Assembly: GCA_902805975.1 (NCBI GenBank)
Contig: CADCUT010000221.1
Coordinates: 2,444-60,634 of the forward strand
From: an uncultured Rubrobacteraceae bacterium
GTDB lineage: Bacteria; Actinomycetota; Rubrobacteria; Rubrobacterales; Rubrobacteraceae
Direction of reading: 5' to 3'
Length of the DNA: 58,191 nucleotides
The notes beneath the pieces were generated by a model. The model was not told where the DNA came from. It worked only from the letters and a program-made list of their open reading frames with translations, and did not search any database. Positions 34,655 through 42,688 of the stretch are shown piece by piece; within the stretch, counting starts at the first letter, position 1, and every line of letters starts with the position of its first letter. The position numbers and the translations under genes were made by a program.

Positions 34655-36220
34655 CTAGATGCTCCCCGAGCCGACGAGGACGAGCCAAAGCGCAGTCCAA
34701 AGTAGCAGCAAGGCCGTCCAGAGCGGACGAGTCTCTTCGCGAAACCTCCGTTCGGCGACGACGATGGGGGCGCACGCGGCGTAGAAGAGGGCGACGAGGT
34801 GCGGCGGCACGCCGGGTGTCGTGGAGGTCGCGAAGGGGAGCGAGGAGGCGAAGCGGGCGACCGCTATCAGCACCGTAACGAGGGCGCCGTTGCAGGCGTT
34901 CAGGGGGTAGGCGAGAACCGGCGCGACGTTGCCGAGCATGGAGCCCAGGAGGCCGAGGGTCAGGATGGGGCCTGAGATCGGGACGGCGATGAGGTTCGTG
35001 AAGACGCCGACGGTCGAGACCTCCCCGAAGGTGGCGGCGACGATCGGGGTGGTCGAGACCTGGGCCGCCAGGGAGACCGAGATCAGGTTGGATACGGCGC
35101 CCGGCGGGTCGTCGAACGGCCGGAGCACGGTTCTCTCCACGAGGGCGTTGAGAGGCTCCCTGAGCAGCAGGATGCCGAAGACGGCGGCCACGGAGAGCTG
35201 GAACCCCGTGCTGTAAACGAGCAGCGGGTTGTAGGCGAGGACCGCGGCGAGCATCGTCGTCATGAAGTGCAGAGCGGAGACCTGGCGGCCGAGGGGCTTC
35301 GCCGCCAGCACGAACGTGGCGACCACCCCGGCCCTAATGGCCGAGGGGGGCGCGCCCGCGATCACGATGTAGAGCCACGTAAGCAGGATCGTGACGCCGG
35401 CCCTGGCGTCAGGCGGCACCGCCACGAGGCGCAGGCCGAAGAACACGACCGCGGCCAGGATGGCGACGTGCTGGCCCGAGATCGCCAGGACGTGCGTCAC
35501 CCCGCTGCGCTGGAAAGCGACCTCCAGCTCCTCCGGTATGAGGGAGCGGTCGCCGAGGACCATGCCGCGCACGACGGCCGCCTCCGTGGGCCTGAGGCCG
35601 TGGCCCAGAGCCGCGTCCGTGCGGCGGTGGACCCGGCCGATCCAACCCCGCCCATCCCCAGCCGGGTACACGCCTGTGGCCTCGACGACCGCGCTGATCC
35701 TCTTGGTAGATAAGTACTTAGCGTAGTCGAAGCCGTCCTCGCCCACCTCGGGGAGCGAGATCTCCCCATCCACCCGAACCTTATCCCCGACCCCGACGCT
35801 CAGATCCCCGGCGAACACCTCGACCCCTCCGCCCCGGATCACCTCCCGCCCCTCGTGCCAGAGGTGCTCTACCCGCACGTCGGCCCGGTACCCGAAGCCA
35901 CTCTCCACCGGCGGCGTAGAGACCCTGCCGACGACTATGACTTCGCCAGGCTCCAGCCCGGCAAGCTCGGCCAGCGGGTCCGGGACGCTCGCGTGCACGG
36001 AGGCTATCCCGATCCCACCGACCAGGAACAGCGGCGCCGTCAACGCCATCAGACACCATTGTTCTGCCACCAGCCCCCGCCACGCGAACGCCCCTGCGGC
36101 CAAGACGATGCAGGCAACCACGGCCGTAGGCGCCAGGGCCGGCGCGGCCGTGCCAACGACGACGCCGAGCGTGAGGGTCGCGGCCCAGAGGTCCAGGCGG
36201 ACCGCCGGGCGCAGGTCCAA
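34655..36220 (-). CDS. comEC: ComEC/Rec2-type DNA uptake channel lacking the C-terminal MBL domain
   Basis: Polytopic protein for import of single-stranded DNA across the membrane. The N-terminal hydrophobic part is followed by an OB-like domain (DKVRVDGEISLPEVGEDGFDYAKYL) and the competence core with GDRSLIPEELEVAFQRSG, THVLAISGQHVAI and APPSAIRAGVVA. The metallo-beta-lactamase domain that normally follows is missing; the protein ends LVLVGSGSI after the last helices. I start it at the TTG at 36220, eight bases after GGGGGAGG, giving 521 aa; the track start lies in comEA. Known domain-split ComEC forms exist, so it may still work. Confidence 0.88.
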   Translation of the reverse strand: MDLRPAVRLDLWAATLTLGVVVGTAAPALAPTAVVACIVLAAGAFAWRGLVAEQWCLMALTAPLFLVGGIGIASVHASVPDPLAELAGLEPGEVIVVGRVSTPPVESGFGYRADVRVEHLWHEGREVIRGGGVEVFAGDLSVGVGDKVRVDGEISLPEVGEDGFDYAKYLSTKRISAVVEATGVYPAGDGRGWIGRVHRRTDAALGHGLRPTEAAVVRGMVLGDRSLIPEELEVAFQRSGVTHVLAISGQHVAILAAVVFFGLRLVAVPPDARAGVTILLTWLYIVIAGAPPSAIRAGVVATFVLAAKPLGRQVSALHFMTTMLAAVLAYNPLLVYSTGFQLSVAAVFGILLLREPLNALVERTVLRPFDDPPGAVSNLISVSLAAQVSTTPIVAATFGEVSTVGVFTNLIAVPISGPILTLGLLGSMLGNVAPVLAYPLNACNGALVTVLIAVARFASSLPFATSTTPGVPPHLVALFYAACAPIVVAERRFREETRPLWTALLLLWTALWLVLVGSGSI

Positions 36221-36239
36221 CCGGAGGCGCCTCCCCCGC

Positions 36240-36653
36240 TCAGACGGTCGCAAACGGTTCGATCTTCTGTATGGTCGTCGGCCCGATCCCCGGCACCGCT
36301 TCGAGCTCATCGACCGCCGTAAACGACCCATTGGCCCGCCGGTACTCGATGATGGCCTCCGCCGTCGCGGGCCCTACCTCCGGCAGCTCATCGAGCTCCT
36401 CGACGTCCGCGCTGTTGATATCGACCTTGAGCGAGTCCTGCGACTCCGCCGCCACCTCTTCCAGGGACGCCGTATAAACGACCTTCGGCGCGCTCTCGGA
36501 GACCCGAGACGCGTAGACCGCGCCCCCCGCCAATACCGCGACGACCATCACCGACACCACCAGCCGCGGACCATAGAGCCCCCACCAGCCGGAGGTGGGC
36601 TTTTCCGCAGGGTCCGAGCCCCGCGTCGCGGTCTCGAAGTCTATGCCCGTCAT
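36240..36653 (-). CDS. comEA: ComEA-type DNA-binding protein with helix-hairpin-helix repeats
   Basis: Membrane-anchored receptor that hands DNA to ComEC. One membrane segment (about 32-50), then a linker and a C-terminal double helix-hairpin-helix: VDINSADVEELDELPEVGPATAEAI and FTAVDELEAVPGIGPTTIQKI. 137 aa from the ATG at 36653 (MTGIDFETATRG); the longer track ORF reads into repeat element C. It lacks the SLBB domain of longer ComEA proteins. It is directly upstream of comEC. Confidence 0.88.
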   Translation of the reverse strand: MTGIDFETATRGSDPAEKPTSGWWGLYGPRLVVSVMVVAVLAGGAVYASRVSESAPKVVYTASLEEVAAESQDSLKVDINSADVEELDELPEVGPATAEAIIEYRRANGSFTAVDELEAVPGIGPTTIQKIEPFATV

Positions 36654-36680
36654 GGAAGGGTTTTCGGACGCACCAAGAGA

Positions 36681-36811
36681 AGGTTTTAGGCTAGATGCTC
36701 CCGGGCTCCAGGTTCTGGGTGTTGAGGTTGATGGGTCGGAAGCGGGTCGCATTGGGGAGATGCGCCTGTTGGGGATGAGACCCGAAGCCTAAGATCTTAT
36801 GGCTCGAACCT
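36681..36811. repeat. Heptamer-armed palindromic element, copy C
   Basis: The most degenerate copy, between tRNA-Ala and comEA. The coding-strand 5' arm, eight bases past the tRNA end, is AGGTTCG, AGCCATA, AGATCTT, AGGCTTC. The plus-strand 3' arm is AGGTTTT, AGGCTAG, then AGGTTCTGGG and GAGGTTG. The core has GGGTCGCATTGGGG, similar to GGTGCGCATTCGGGG in copy B. Confidence 0.68.
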
Positions 36812-36818
36812 GAAATCG

Positions 36819-36891
36819 TGGAGCCGAGGGGGCTCGAACCCCTGACCTCCGCGCTGCCAGCGCGGCGCTCTCCCAGCTGAGCTACGGCCCC
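36819..36891 (-). tRNA. tRNA-Ala (GGC)
   Basis: The complement begins GGGGCCGTAGCTCAG and folds as a 73-base cloverleaf: acceptor GGGGCCG with CGGCTCC, anticodon loop CTGGCAG (GGC) and T-arm GGGTTCGAGCCC. A G-U pair at position 3:70 is present, the classic alanine identity element. CCA is not encoded. Confidence 0.96.
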
Positions 36892-36905
36892 GGAAAATCC
36901 GTCAG

Positions 36906-36934
36906 AGTATATGCACCGCCCCACGGGGTGTCAA
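36906..36934 (-). promoter_or_regulatory. Consensus sigma-70 promoter of tRNA-Ala
   Basis: On the minus strand a perfect TTGACA (36934-36929), a 17-base spacer and TATACT (36911-36906). The predicted start is about eight bases before the mature tRNA. It is the best promoter in the window. Confidence 0.93.
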
Positions 36935-36957
36935 CGTGACGCAGGGGTATGGCGGGG

Positions 36958-37356
36958 CTACTCCTCCCAGCGCTCCTGGGGGGCGCTGCGCCAGAGAGAT
37001 TCGAGGCGGTAGTAGTCCCTTGCCTCGTCCGTGAAGACGTGGACGACGACGTCGAGGAAGTCGACGCTGATCCAGGCTGACCCCTCGTCGACTCTCTTTG
37101 AGCGGGGGCGGTGTCCGGCCTCTATCATCTTGTCTATGACCTCTTCGGCAACCCTGCGCGTCTGCCGGTCGGTCTCGGCGCTTGCGACCACGAAGTAGTC
37201 CGCGTACGAGACCAATTCTCGCAGATCGATGATGGTCACGTCCTTGCCGAACATCTCGGCCGCCGCCCGGGCGGCCGTCTCGGCCATCTCGCGCGTGACC
37301 TCCTCGCCCCTGGTCGCGAAACCCTGCCGCCGGGCGACGGACTCGTCACCCATCAC
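36958..37356 (-). CDS. rsfS: Ribosomal silencing factor RsfS
   Basis: Binds L14 and blocks subunit joining when nutrients are scarce. 132 aa with the conserved DVTIIDLRELVSYADYFVVASAETDRQ and GSAWISVDFLDVVVHVF. A short N-terminal extension is present; an alternative start at ATG two codons in is possible. It overlaps nadD by four bases and is last in the rplU-rpmA-obg-nadD-rsfS unit. Confidence 0.92.
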   Translation of the reverse strand: MMGDESVARRQGFATRGEEVTREMAETAARAAAEMFGKDVTIIDLRELVSYADYFVVASAETDRQTRRVAEEVIDKMIEAGHRPRSKRVDEGSAWISVDFLDVVVHVFTDEARDYYRLESLWRSAPQERWEE

Positions 37357-37997
37357 CGAACTCCCTCCTTCAAGTGCTCCCCTTCCGTCCGTTTTCCGTC
37401 TCCTTCATAGAGCCTCCTTTGGGCGATGATCTCCCAGACCTTCTCCGGCACGAGGTACCTGATGCTCTTGCCCTGCAACATCCTGCGGCGTATGCCGGTC
37501 GCCGAGATGTCCACCCGCGTACACTCGACGGGGAAGATCCGATCGAAGTTGCGCAAGCCCGCCTCCAGGTGGTCCAGCTTGGAGAGGTCGTAGCCGGGCC
37601 TCGTCGCCGCCACCATCATGACCTGCTCGAGCAGCCGGTCGGGCTCCTTCCACGTGAGCAGGTTCGAGACCTCGTCCGCCCCGGTTACGAAAAACCACTC
37701 GTGCTCGGGGGAACGAGTCTTGAGGATCTCGACGGTCTCGACGCTGTGCATCGGGCGGCCGGCGTCGACCTCCACCCGGTCGGCGGAGAAGCGTTCGTTG
37801 GTCTCGACGGCGGCCTCGACCATCGCGTAGCGGTCCTCGGCGGTGGCGCGGACGCTAGAGGCCTCCTTGTGGGGCGGTATGCCGCCGGGCACGAAGACGA
37901 CGCGATCGAGGCCGAGCTCGCCCATGACCTGCTCGGCGATGATCATGTGCCCCTGGTGCACGGGGTCGAAGGTCCCGCCGAAGATGGCTACGCGCAT
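37353..37997 (-). CDS. nadD: Nicotinate-nucleotide adenylyltransferase NadD
   Basis: Forms deamido-NAD from nicotinate mononucleotide and ATP. The nucleotidyltransferase signature GGTFDPVHQGH is at residues 8-18; the second motif near the C-terminus is ISATGIRRRMLQGKSIRYLVP. 214 aa. It lies seven bases after obgE, a very common neighbour pair. Confidence 0.94.
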   Translation of the reverse strand: MRVAIFGGTFDPVHQGHMIIAEQVMGELGLDRVVFVPGGIPPHKEASSVRATAEDRYAMVEAAVETNERFSADRVEVDAGRPMHSVETVEILKTRSPEHEWFFVTGADEVSNLLTWKEPDRLLEQVMMVAATRPGYDLSKLDHLEAGLRNFDRIFPVECTRVDISATGIRRRMLQGKSIRYLVPEKVWEIIAQRRLYEGDGKRTEGEHLKEGVR

Positions 37998-38004
37998 CCC
38001 AACC

Positions 38005-39243
38005 TCACCTGAAATCGAATACCGTTCCCCCGATCCTCACCTCATCACCCTCCTCGGCACCCGCCCGCCGGAGGGCACCTACGACCCCGCTCTTCTCAAG
38101 CTCCCTCTGAAAGCGCTCGATGCCCTCGGGGTTATCCCAGTCGGTCTTGAGGGCGAGCCGCTCCACCTCCTCGCCGGCGACCACGAAGCCGCCGTTCTCG
38201 CGGCCGATCTGGAGCCCCTTCCAGGTCGGGCGGTAGACCCTGTGCTCCCGCTCTGTGGCGGGCATCGCGGCGCGCTCCCCGAGCCTGCGCACCATCCCCT
38301 CGACGTGGTCCCTAAAGACCCCAACCCCCTCTCCCGACGCGGCCGAGATCAGATAAGCCCCCGGGAAGGCGTCGCGCAGGTACGCGCGGAGCTCTTCGTC
38401 TAGCAGGTCTATCTTGTTGAGCGCGGTGACGGTCGGCCGTTCGGAGAGACCGGCGGCGTGAAGCTCGGCAAGGAGGGTTCCCTGCGCCCCTTCCGGGTCT
38501 TCGCTCGCGTCGAGGACGAGGGCGAGCAACCGGGCTCGGGCGACGTGGCGCAGGAAGCGGTTACCGAGGCCCCGGCCCTCGCTGGCGCCCGAGATCAAAC
38601 CCGGTATATCCGCCACCACGAAGGGGTTTTTGTGGGTCTTCTCGTCCACGACCCCAAGCTGCGGGGTGAGGGTCGTAAACGGGTAGTCGCCCACCCGCGG
38701 GCGGGCGGCGCTTAAAGTGCGCAGCAGGGAGGACTTGCCGGCGTTCGGCAGGCCAACGAGGCCGACGTCGGAGAGGACCTTGAGCTCGAGCAAGAGCTCG
38801 CGCTCTTCGCCGGGCAGCCCCCGCTCCCTGAAGGCCGGCGCCTGCCGCGTCGAGGTGGCGAAGGAGCCGTTGCCCCGTCCCCCCTCCCCGCCCTGGGCGA
38901 CCACGAAGGAGGCGCCGGGCTCGGAGAGGTCAGCGAGCAGGCCGTGCTCGTCGAAGACCTGGGTTCCCACGGGAACGTCGAGGTGGGTATCCCCGCCCCG
39001 CTCGCCGGCGCGGTTGTTGCCGGAGCCATGCCGGCCGCGGTCGGCCTTGATGACCTGGCGGCGGGCGTAGGGTTCGAGCGTGGTCAGGTCTTCTGTGGCG
39101 TGCAGGACCACGGACCCGCCATCGCCGCCGCGGCCGCCGTCCGGGCCGCCGCGCGGCTTGTACTTCTCGCGGTTAAAAGAAACGCTGCCGTCACCGCCGC
39201 GTCCCCCGCGGACGGTGAAGCGGGCTTCATCGACGAACTGCAA
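38005..39243 (-). CDS. obgE: GTPase ObgE/CgtA
   Basis: Essential GTPase in 50S assembly and stringent control. The glycine-rich Obg fold (1-158) has GGRGGDGSVSFNREKY; the G domain has GLPNAGKSSLL (G1), DIPGLISGASEGRGLG (G3) and NKIDLLD (G4). The C-terminal OCT domain (about 345-412, WDNPEGIERFQRELEKSG) marks the Gram-positive type. 412 aa. It is directly downstream of the L21-L27 genes. Confidence 0.96.
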   Translation of the reverse strand: MQFVDEARFTVRGGRGGDGSVSFNREKYKPRGGPDGGRGGDGGSVVLHATEDLTTLEPYARRQVIKADRGRHGSGNNRAGERGGDTHLDVPVGTQVFDEHGLLADLSEPGASFVVAQGGEGGRGNGSFATSTRQAPAFRERGLPGEERELLLELKVLSDVGLVGLPNAGKSSLLRTLSAARPRVGDYPFTTLTPQLGVVDEKTHKNPFVVADIPGLISGASEGRGLGNRFLRHVARARLLALVLDASEDPEGAQGTLLAELHAAGLSERPTVTALNKIDLLDEELRAYLRDAFPGAYLISAASGEGVGVFRDHVEGMVRRLGERAAMPATEREHRVYRPTWKGLQIGRENGGFVVAGEEVERLALKTDWDNPEGIERFQRELEKSGVVGALRRAGAEEGDEVRIGGTVFDFR

Positions 39244-39274
39244 AGGGGTTACATACCCCCGATACGCGCGGTCC

Positions 39275-39550
39275 TCAGGCCGTAGCCTCCTCCAGGATGG
39301 GCTCCTCCACGATGCGCACCCGGCTCTTGCCGCGGGTGCGTCCGAAGTCGACCCTTCCGTCCACCTTGGCGAAGAGCGTATCGTCCGAGCCCTTGCCCAC
39401 GTTCTGGCCGGCGAGCACCTTCGAGCCGCGCTGGCGCACGATGATGCTGCCGGCGGTCACAACCTGGCCGCCGTAGGCCTTTACGCCGAGGCGCCTGCCC
39501 GCCGAGTCGCGGCCGTTGCGGGAAGATCCGCCGCCCTTCTTATGAGCCAT
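39275..39550 (-). CDS. rpmA: 50S ribosomal protein L27
   Basis: Protein near the peptidyl-transferase centre. The 91 aa sequence begins [16 protein letters not shown], with no N-terminal cleavable extension of the kind seen in Firmicutes, and contains [19 protein letters not shown]. It follows rplU by one base. Confidence 0.97.
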   Translation of the reverse strand: MAHKKGGGSSRNGRDSAGRRLGVKAYGGQVVTAGSIIVRQRGSKVLAGQNVGKGSDDTLFAKVDGRVDFGRTRGKSRVRIVEEPILEEATA

Positions 39551-39551
39551 C

Positions 39552-39839
39552 CTATACCTCCAGAACCTTTACCCGGGTCTGCGCCTGGCGGTGCCCGGTC
39601 TTCTTTCTGCTGTTCTTCTTCGCGCGGTACTTGTAGATGTGGATCTTCTCCCCGCGCAGGTGCTCGAGGATCTCGACGCGCGCCGTCCGGTCGCCAAGAT
39701 CAAAGCCCTCGTCGTCGACCGTGAAGCCGACCGGGAGCTCGACCGAGTCCCCGACCTCGCCCTTCACGCGGTCCAGGATAAGCTCCTGGCCCTCCCGCAC
39801 CCTGTACTGCTTTCCGCCGCTCTTTACAACCGCAAACAT
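39552..39839 (-). CDS. rplU: 50S ribosomal protein L21
   Basis: 23S rRNA-binding protein, 95 aa. N-terminus [20 protein letters not shown] and the C-terminal [16 protein letters not shown] are diagnostic. The ATG has AGGAG upstream. A TATACT box lies about 52 bases upstream. Confidence 0.97.
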   Translation of the reverse strand: MFAVVKSGGKQYRVREGQELILDRVKGEVGDSVELPVGFTVDDEGFDLGDRTARVEILEHLRGEKIHIYKYRAKKNSRKKTGHRQAQTRVKVLEV

Positions 39840-39890
39840 CCACCGCTCCTAGAACTTTTCAAAAGGATCCATCAGGTTCTTCGACGGGAT

Positions 39891-39896
39891 AGTATA
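39891..39896 (-). promoter_or_regulatory. Candidate -10 box of the rplU-rpmA-obgE unit
   Basis: TATACT on the minus strand (context GGGTATACTATC) just downstream of repeat element D. It gives a leader of about 45 bases. The -35 hexamer is not clear. Confidence 0.5.
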
Positions 39897-39930
39897 CCCG
39901 CCACGCACCCCGAAGACCAGCAACGCTGTA

Positions 39931-40080
39931 AGGTCTGAGGCTTTGAGGTTCGAGGTTTTGAGGGATGGTGGAGATGGCTACCTGCGGCCACGCAACCCCG
40001 CCACAGCGCCGGGTGGCGTTTTCGGGCTGCGGGTCACACGACGCACCCCTCGTGCCTCAAACCTTAGAACCTCGAACCTA
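39931..40080. repeat. Heptamer-armed palindromic element, copy D
   Basis: The rodA TAG is the first part of the 5' arm: AGGTTCG, AGGTTCTA, AGGTTTG, AGG. The plus-strand 3' arm is AGGTCTG, AGGCTTTG, AGGTTCG, AGGTTTTG, AGGG. The arms share an exact 12-base match (AGGTTCGAGGTT). The core of about 90 bases is GC-rich and has its own GCCACCCGGCGCTGTGGC hairpin. It lies between rodA and the rplU promoter. Confidence 0.85.
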
Positions 40081-41232
40081 CACCTTCGGTGTCTTTGAGG
40101 CCTCAGAGCGCGAGCGCATCGCGATGCTCTGGAGGAGGCCGAGGGACATCACGCTCACGACGAGGCTGCTTCGGCCGTAGGAGATAAACGGCAGGGGGAT
40201 GCCCGTGACCGGCATGATGCCCATCGTCATGCCGACGTTGACAAGGACGTGGAAGAGGAACATCGTGCCGATGCCGACCGCTATCAGGACCCCGAAGCGG
40301 TCGCGCGAGATGGTAGCGACGTGGAGTATGCGCCAGATCAGGACGAAGAAGAGCAAGATAAGCGCCATGCTCCCCACGAACCCGAACCTCTCGGCCAAAT
40401 TCGAGAAGATAAAGTCCGTGTGGTCCTCCGGCAAGAAGCCTAAGTTTGCGAGCGTCGTCGCGTCGAACCCCTTGCCCGTGATGCCGCCCGAGCCTATCGC
40501 CATCTTGGACTGGGCGACCTGGTAGCCGAGGTCGCCCGCGCTGCTCTGGTCCATAAACGACGTGAGCCGGGCGACCTGGTACTCCTCGAGGATGCCGAGC
40601 TTGACCCCGAGGACCATCGAGACGACGCCGGCCAGGATGAGGCCCCCGAGTTGGATGAGGCGCGCGCCGGCCACGTAGGCCATCACCAGGAAGACCGCCC
40701 CGAAGACCGTGGCGGTGCCAAGGTCCGGCTGAACCAGCACGAGCAGGCCGGGGATCGTCATAACCCCGAGCGCCTTCAGGAAGACCCCGTGCTCGTAGGC
40801 GGCCTTCTCGGCGAAGAACCCGGCGAGGACGACGACCATGAGCGGCTTGGCGAACTCCGAGGGCTGGACCCGGATCGGGCCGACGTCCAGCCAGCTCGTG
40901 GCGCCGTTGGCCGTAGCACCCATCAGCGTCACCGCCAGCAGCATGACGATGGCGAGGCCGTAGATCGGTCGCAGGAACCGGCGCCAGAGACGGTAGTCGA
41001 CGATCGCCAGCGGTATCGCCCCCATGAAACCGACGACGAAGCCTATGGCCTGGTTTGTGGCGTAGGCCTCCCTCGCATCGGTGCCCGCCACGTAGACGGC
41101 AAGGACGCCGAACCCGGAGAGCGCTAAAGAGACGAGCAGAAGCGGCAGGTCGATGGCCCTCCACAACCGTGGGCTCTCCTTCCTGGTCTTCCTGGCTTCT
41201 CTACGGAGAAAGTCTTCGCGGGTGAGGCTCAC
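40078..41232 (-). CDS. rodA: Rod-shape SEDS polymerase RodA
   Basis: Peptidoglycan glycosyltransferase of the elongasome. About ten membrane segments with SEDS motifs WLDVGPIRVQPSEFAK, VQPDLGTA, FLPEDHTDFIF and PLPFISYGRSSL. 384 aa from the GTG at 41232, which overlaps the mreD stop as GTGA; the track ORF starts inside mreD. MreBCD linkage makes RodA rather than FtsW the right name. Its partner PBP2 gene (mrdA) is not next to it. Confidence 0.93.
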   Translation of the reverse strand: MSLTREDFLRREARKTRKESPRLWRAIDLPLLLVSLALSGFGVLAVYVAGTDAREAYATNQAIGFVVGFMGAIPLAIVDYRLWRRFLRPIYGLAIVMLLAVTLMGATANGATSWLDVGPIRVQPSEFAKPLMVVVLAGFFAEKAAYEHGVFLKALGVMTIPGLLVLVQPDLGTATVFGAVFLVMAYVAGARLIQLGGLILAGVVSMVLGVKLGILEEYQVARLTSFMDQSSAGDLGYQVAQSKMAIGSGGITGKGFDATTLANLGFLPEDHTDFIFSNLAERFGFVGSMALILLFFVLIWRILHVATISRDRFGVLIAVGIGTMFLFHVLVNVGMTMGIMPVTGIPLPFISYGRSSLVVSVMSLGLLQSIAMRSRSEASKTPKV

Positions 41233-41747
41233 GTGGTCTCCCACACGCGGCTCTTGACGTTGACGATCCTCAACAGCCATCCTCCAACCAGGTAGGCGAT
41301 TACGGCGTTCAGCAGGGCGTCGGGTAGTATACCGGCGACGGCGTACTCCGCGAGCGGCGGCCCGCCGTACCCGGCCAGGTTGCGGGCCGTCCACCCGAGA
41401 AGCCCGAATGCGGCCACGCAGACCGCGACGACCTGCGAGAGAAGCACCCGCTCGGTACCCTTGCGGCGCACGGCGCTGACCCTTCCAGAGAGCGCCCCGG
41501 CCGCGAGGCCTGCGAGCGCCCCGACCCCGAAGAGCCCGCTGCTCAAGGAGTCGAGCAGGATGCCGCCGAAGAAGCCTAAGAGCACGGCCTGCAAGTCCCG
41601 CAGGGCAGAGACGGCGAAGACGATCCCTATCAGGGCGAACTTGGGCGAGACGAAGCCGAAGGTCAGGTAAGGGCCGAGCACGGCCTCAAGAAGGGCTGCT
41701 GCGGCCACGATGATCGAAGCCCGCACGACGGACGGCTGCTCGACCAA
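41229..41747 (-). CDS. mreD: Rod-shape protein MreD
   Basis: 172 aa integral membrane protein with about five helices, FGGILLDSLSSGLFGVGAL being the most typical part. Family sequences are poorly conserved; position between mreC and rodA supports the call. The TTG start lies five bases after the mreC stop with GGGGG directly before it; a GTG seven codons later is an alternative. Confidence 0.82.
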   Translation of the reverse strand: MVEQPSVVRASIIVAAAALLEAVLGPYLTFGFVSPKFALIGIVFAVSALRDLQAVLLGFFGGILLDSLSSGLFGVGALAGLAAGALSGRVSAVRRKGTERVLLSQVVAVCVAAFGLLGWTARNLAGYGGPPLAEYAVAGILPDALLNAVIAYLVGGWLLRIVNVKSRVWETT

Positions 41748-41752
41748 CCCCC

Positions 41753-42682
41753 TCAGGACCCCTTTCCGGCCCAGTCGACGATCACCCTGACGTCCTCGAG
41801 GTCATCAGGGGTCATCGCGGGGTCGACCACGATCTTCTTGAACTGGTCGATGTCCTGGCTGGTGACGGACTCGACGGTGCCGACGTAGAGCCCCGGCGGC
41901 TCGAGCAGGTCCCTGCCCGCCGCCCGCCCGCTGGTGACGACGTAGTCGCCCTCCTCGGCCCGCAGGCTCTGCTCCACGTAGTCCACGCCGAAGTAGCCTT
42001 CGAGGCTCGTCTTGAGCATCCCCTGGCCGAACGGGACGCCCTCCGCCGTGACGGCGGGCGAGACCTCGGAGGAGGCCGGGTCGAACTGGGCGGGGGGCAC
42101 GATCCTGACCCCTGCGAAGAACATGCGGTCGGTGATGAGCATGACCTGGGCCGTGTGCCTGGAGACGTTGGTCGTGCGCCCGACGAGCGTGTTCTCCCCG
42201 ACCACGACGGGCTGATTGTCTTCTATACCATCCTCGGTGCCGACGTCGATGACGATCCTCTCGGAGAACTGGTCCCCCACGGGGGCCACGACCCTGGCTA
42301 GCGGTCCGTACTCGTAGACGGTCCTCTGGCCCTCGAGCAGGCCCCGCAGGCGCTCGTTCTCCTGCTGCAGCCGCGAGGTCTGCGCGGCGAGCGCCTCCGT
42401 GTCGCGCAGCTCGGCCCGAAGGCGCTCCTCCTCGCCCTTGTCGAAGGCGTTGCCGACCCTGTCCGCGGTGTCACGAATGGGAGAGAACAGGGCGCCTACG
42501 ACGCCCCGGACCGGCTGGAGGACCTCGGCGGCCCCGAGCTGCACCGTGTGCAGCGGGCCGCACTCGCCCCCGGCAGAGCAGTCCCCCTCCTTGACGTACA
42601 CCGTGAAGAGCGCGAGGCTCACCACGCAGAGCACGCACAGGGCCGCGAACCCGCTCGCAGCGCTTGACTTCTTCCGGCCCAT
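41753..42682 (-). CDS. mreC: Rod-shape protein MreC
   Basis: Bitopic elongasome scaffold outside the membrane. Membrane anchor at about 10-30, coiled coil at about 80-115 (EERLRAELRDTEALAAQTSRL region), then the two beta-barrel MreC domain with VVAPVGDQFSERIVIDVG and GQGMLKTSLEG. 309 aa. Sits six bases after mreB. Confidence 0.92.
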   Translation of the reverse strand: MGRKKSSAASGFAALCVLCVVSLALFTVYVKEGDCSAGGECGPLHTVQLGAAEVLQPVRGVVGALFSPIRDTADRVGNAFDKGEEERLRAELRDTEALAAQTSRLQQENERLRGLLEGQRTVYEYGPLARVVAPVGDQFSERIVIDVGTEDGIEDNQPVVVGENTLVGRTTNVSRHTAQVMLITDRMFFAGVRIVPPAQFDPASSEVSPAVTAEGVPFGQGMLKTSLEGYFGVDYVEQSLRAEEGDYVVTSGRAAGRDLLEPPGLYVGTVESVTSQDIDQFKKIVVDPAMTPDDLEDVRVIVDWAGKGS

Positions 42683-42688
42683 GACGCC

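Noticed and set aside
39840-39896. Structured L21 leader
   Set aside because: The rplU leader is only about 45 bases and I see no convincing conserved fold.
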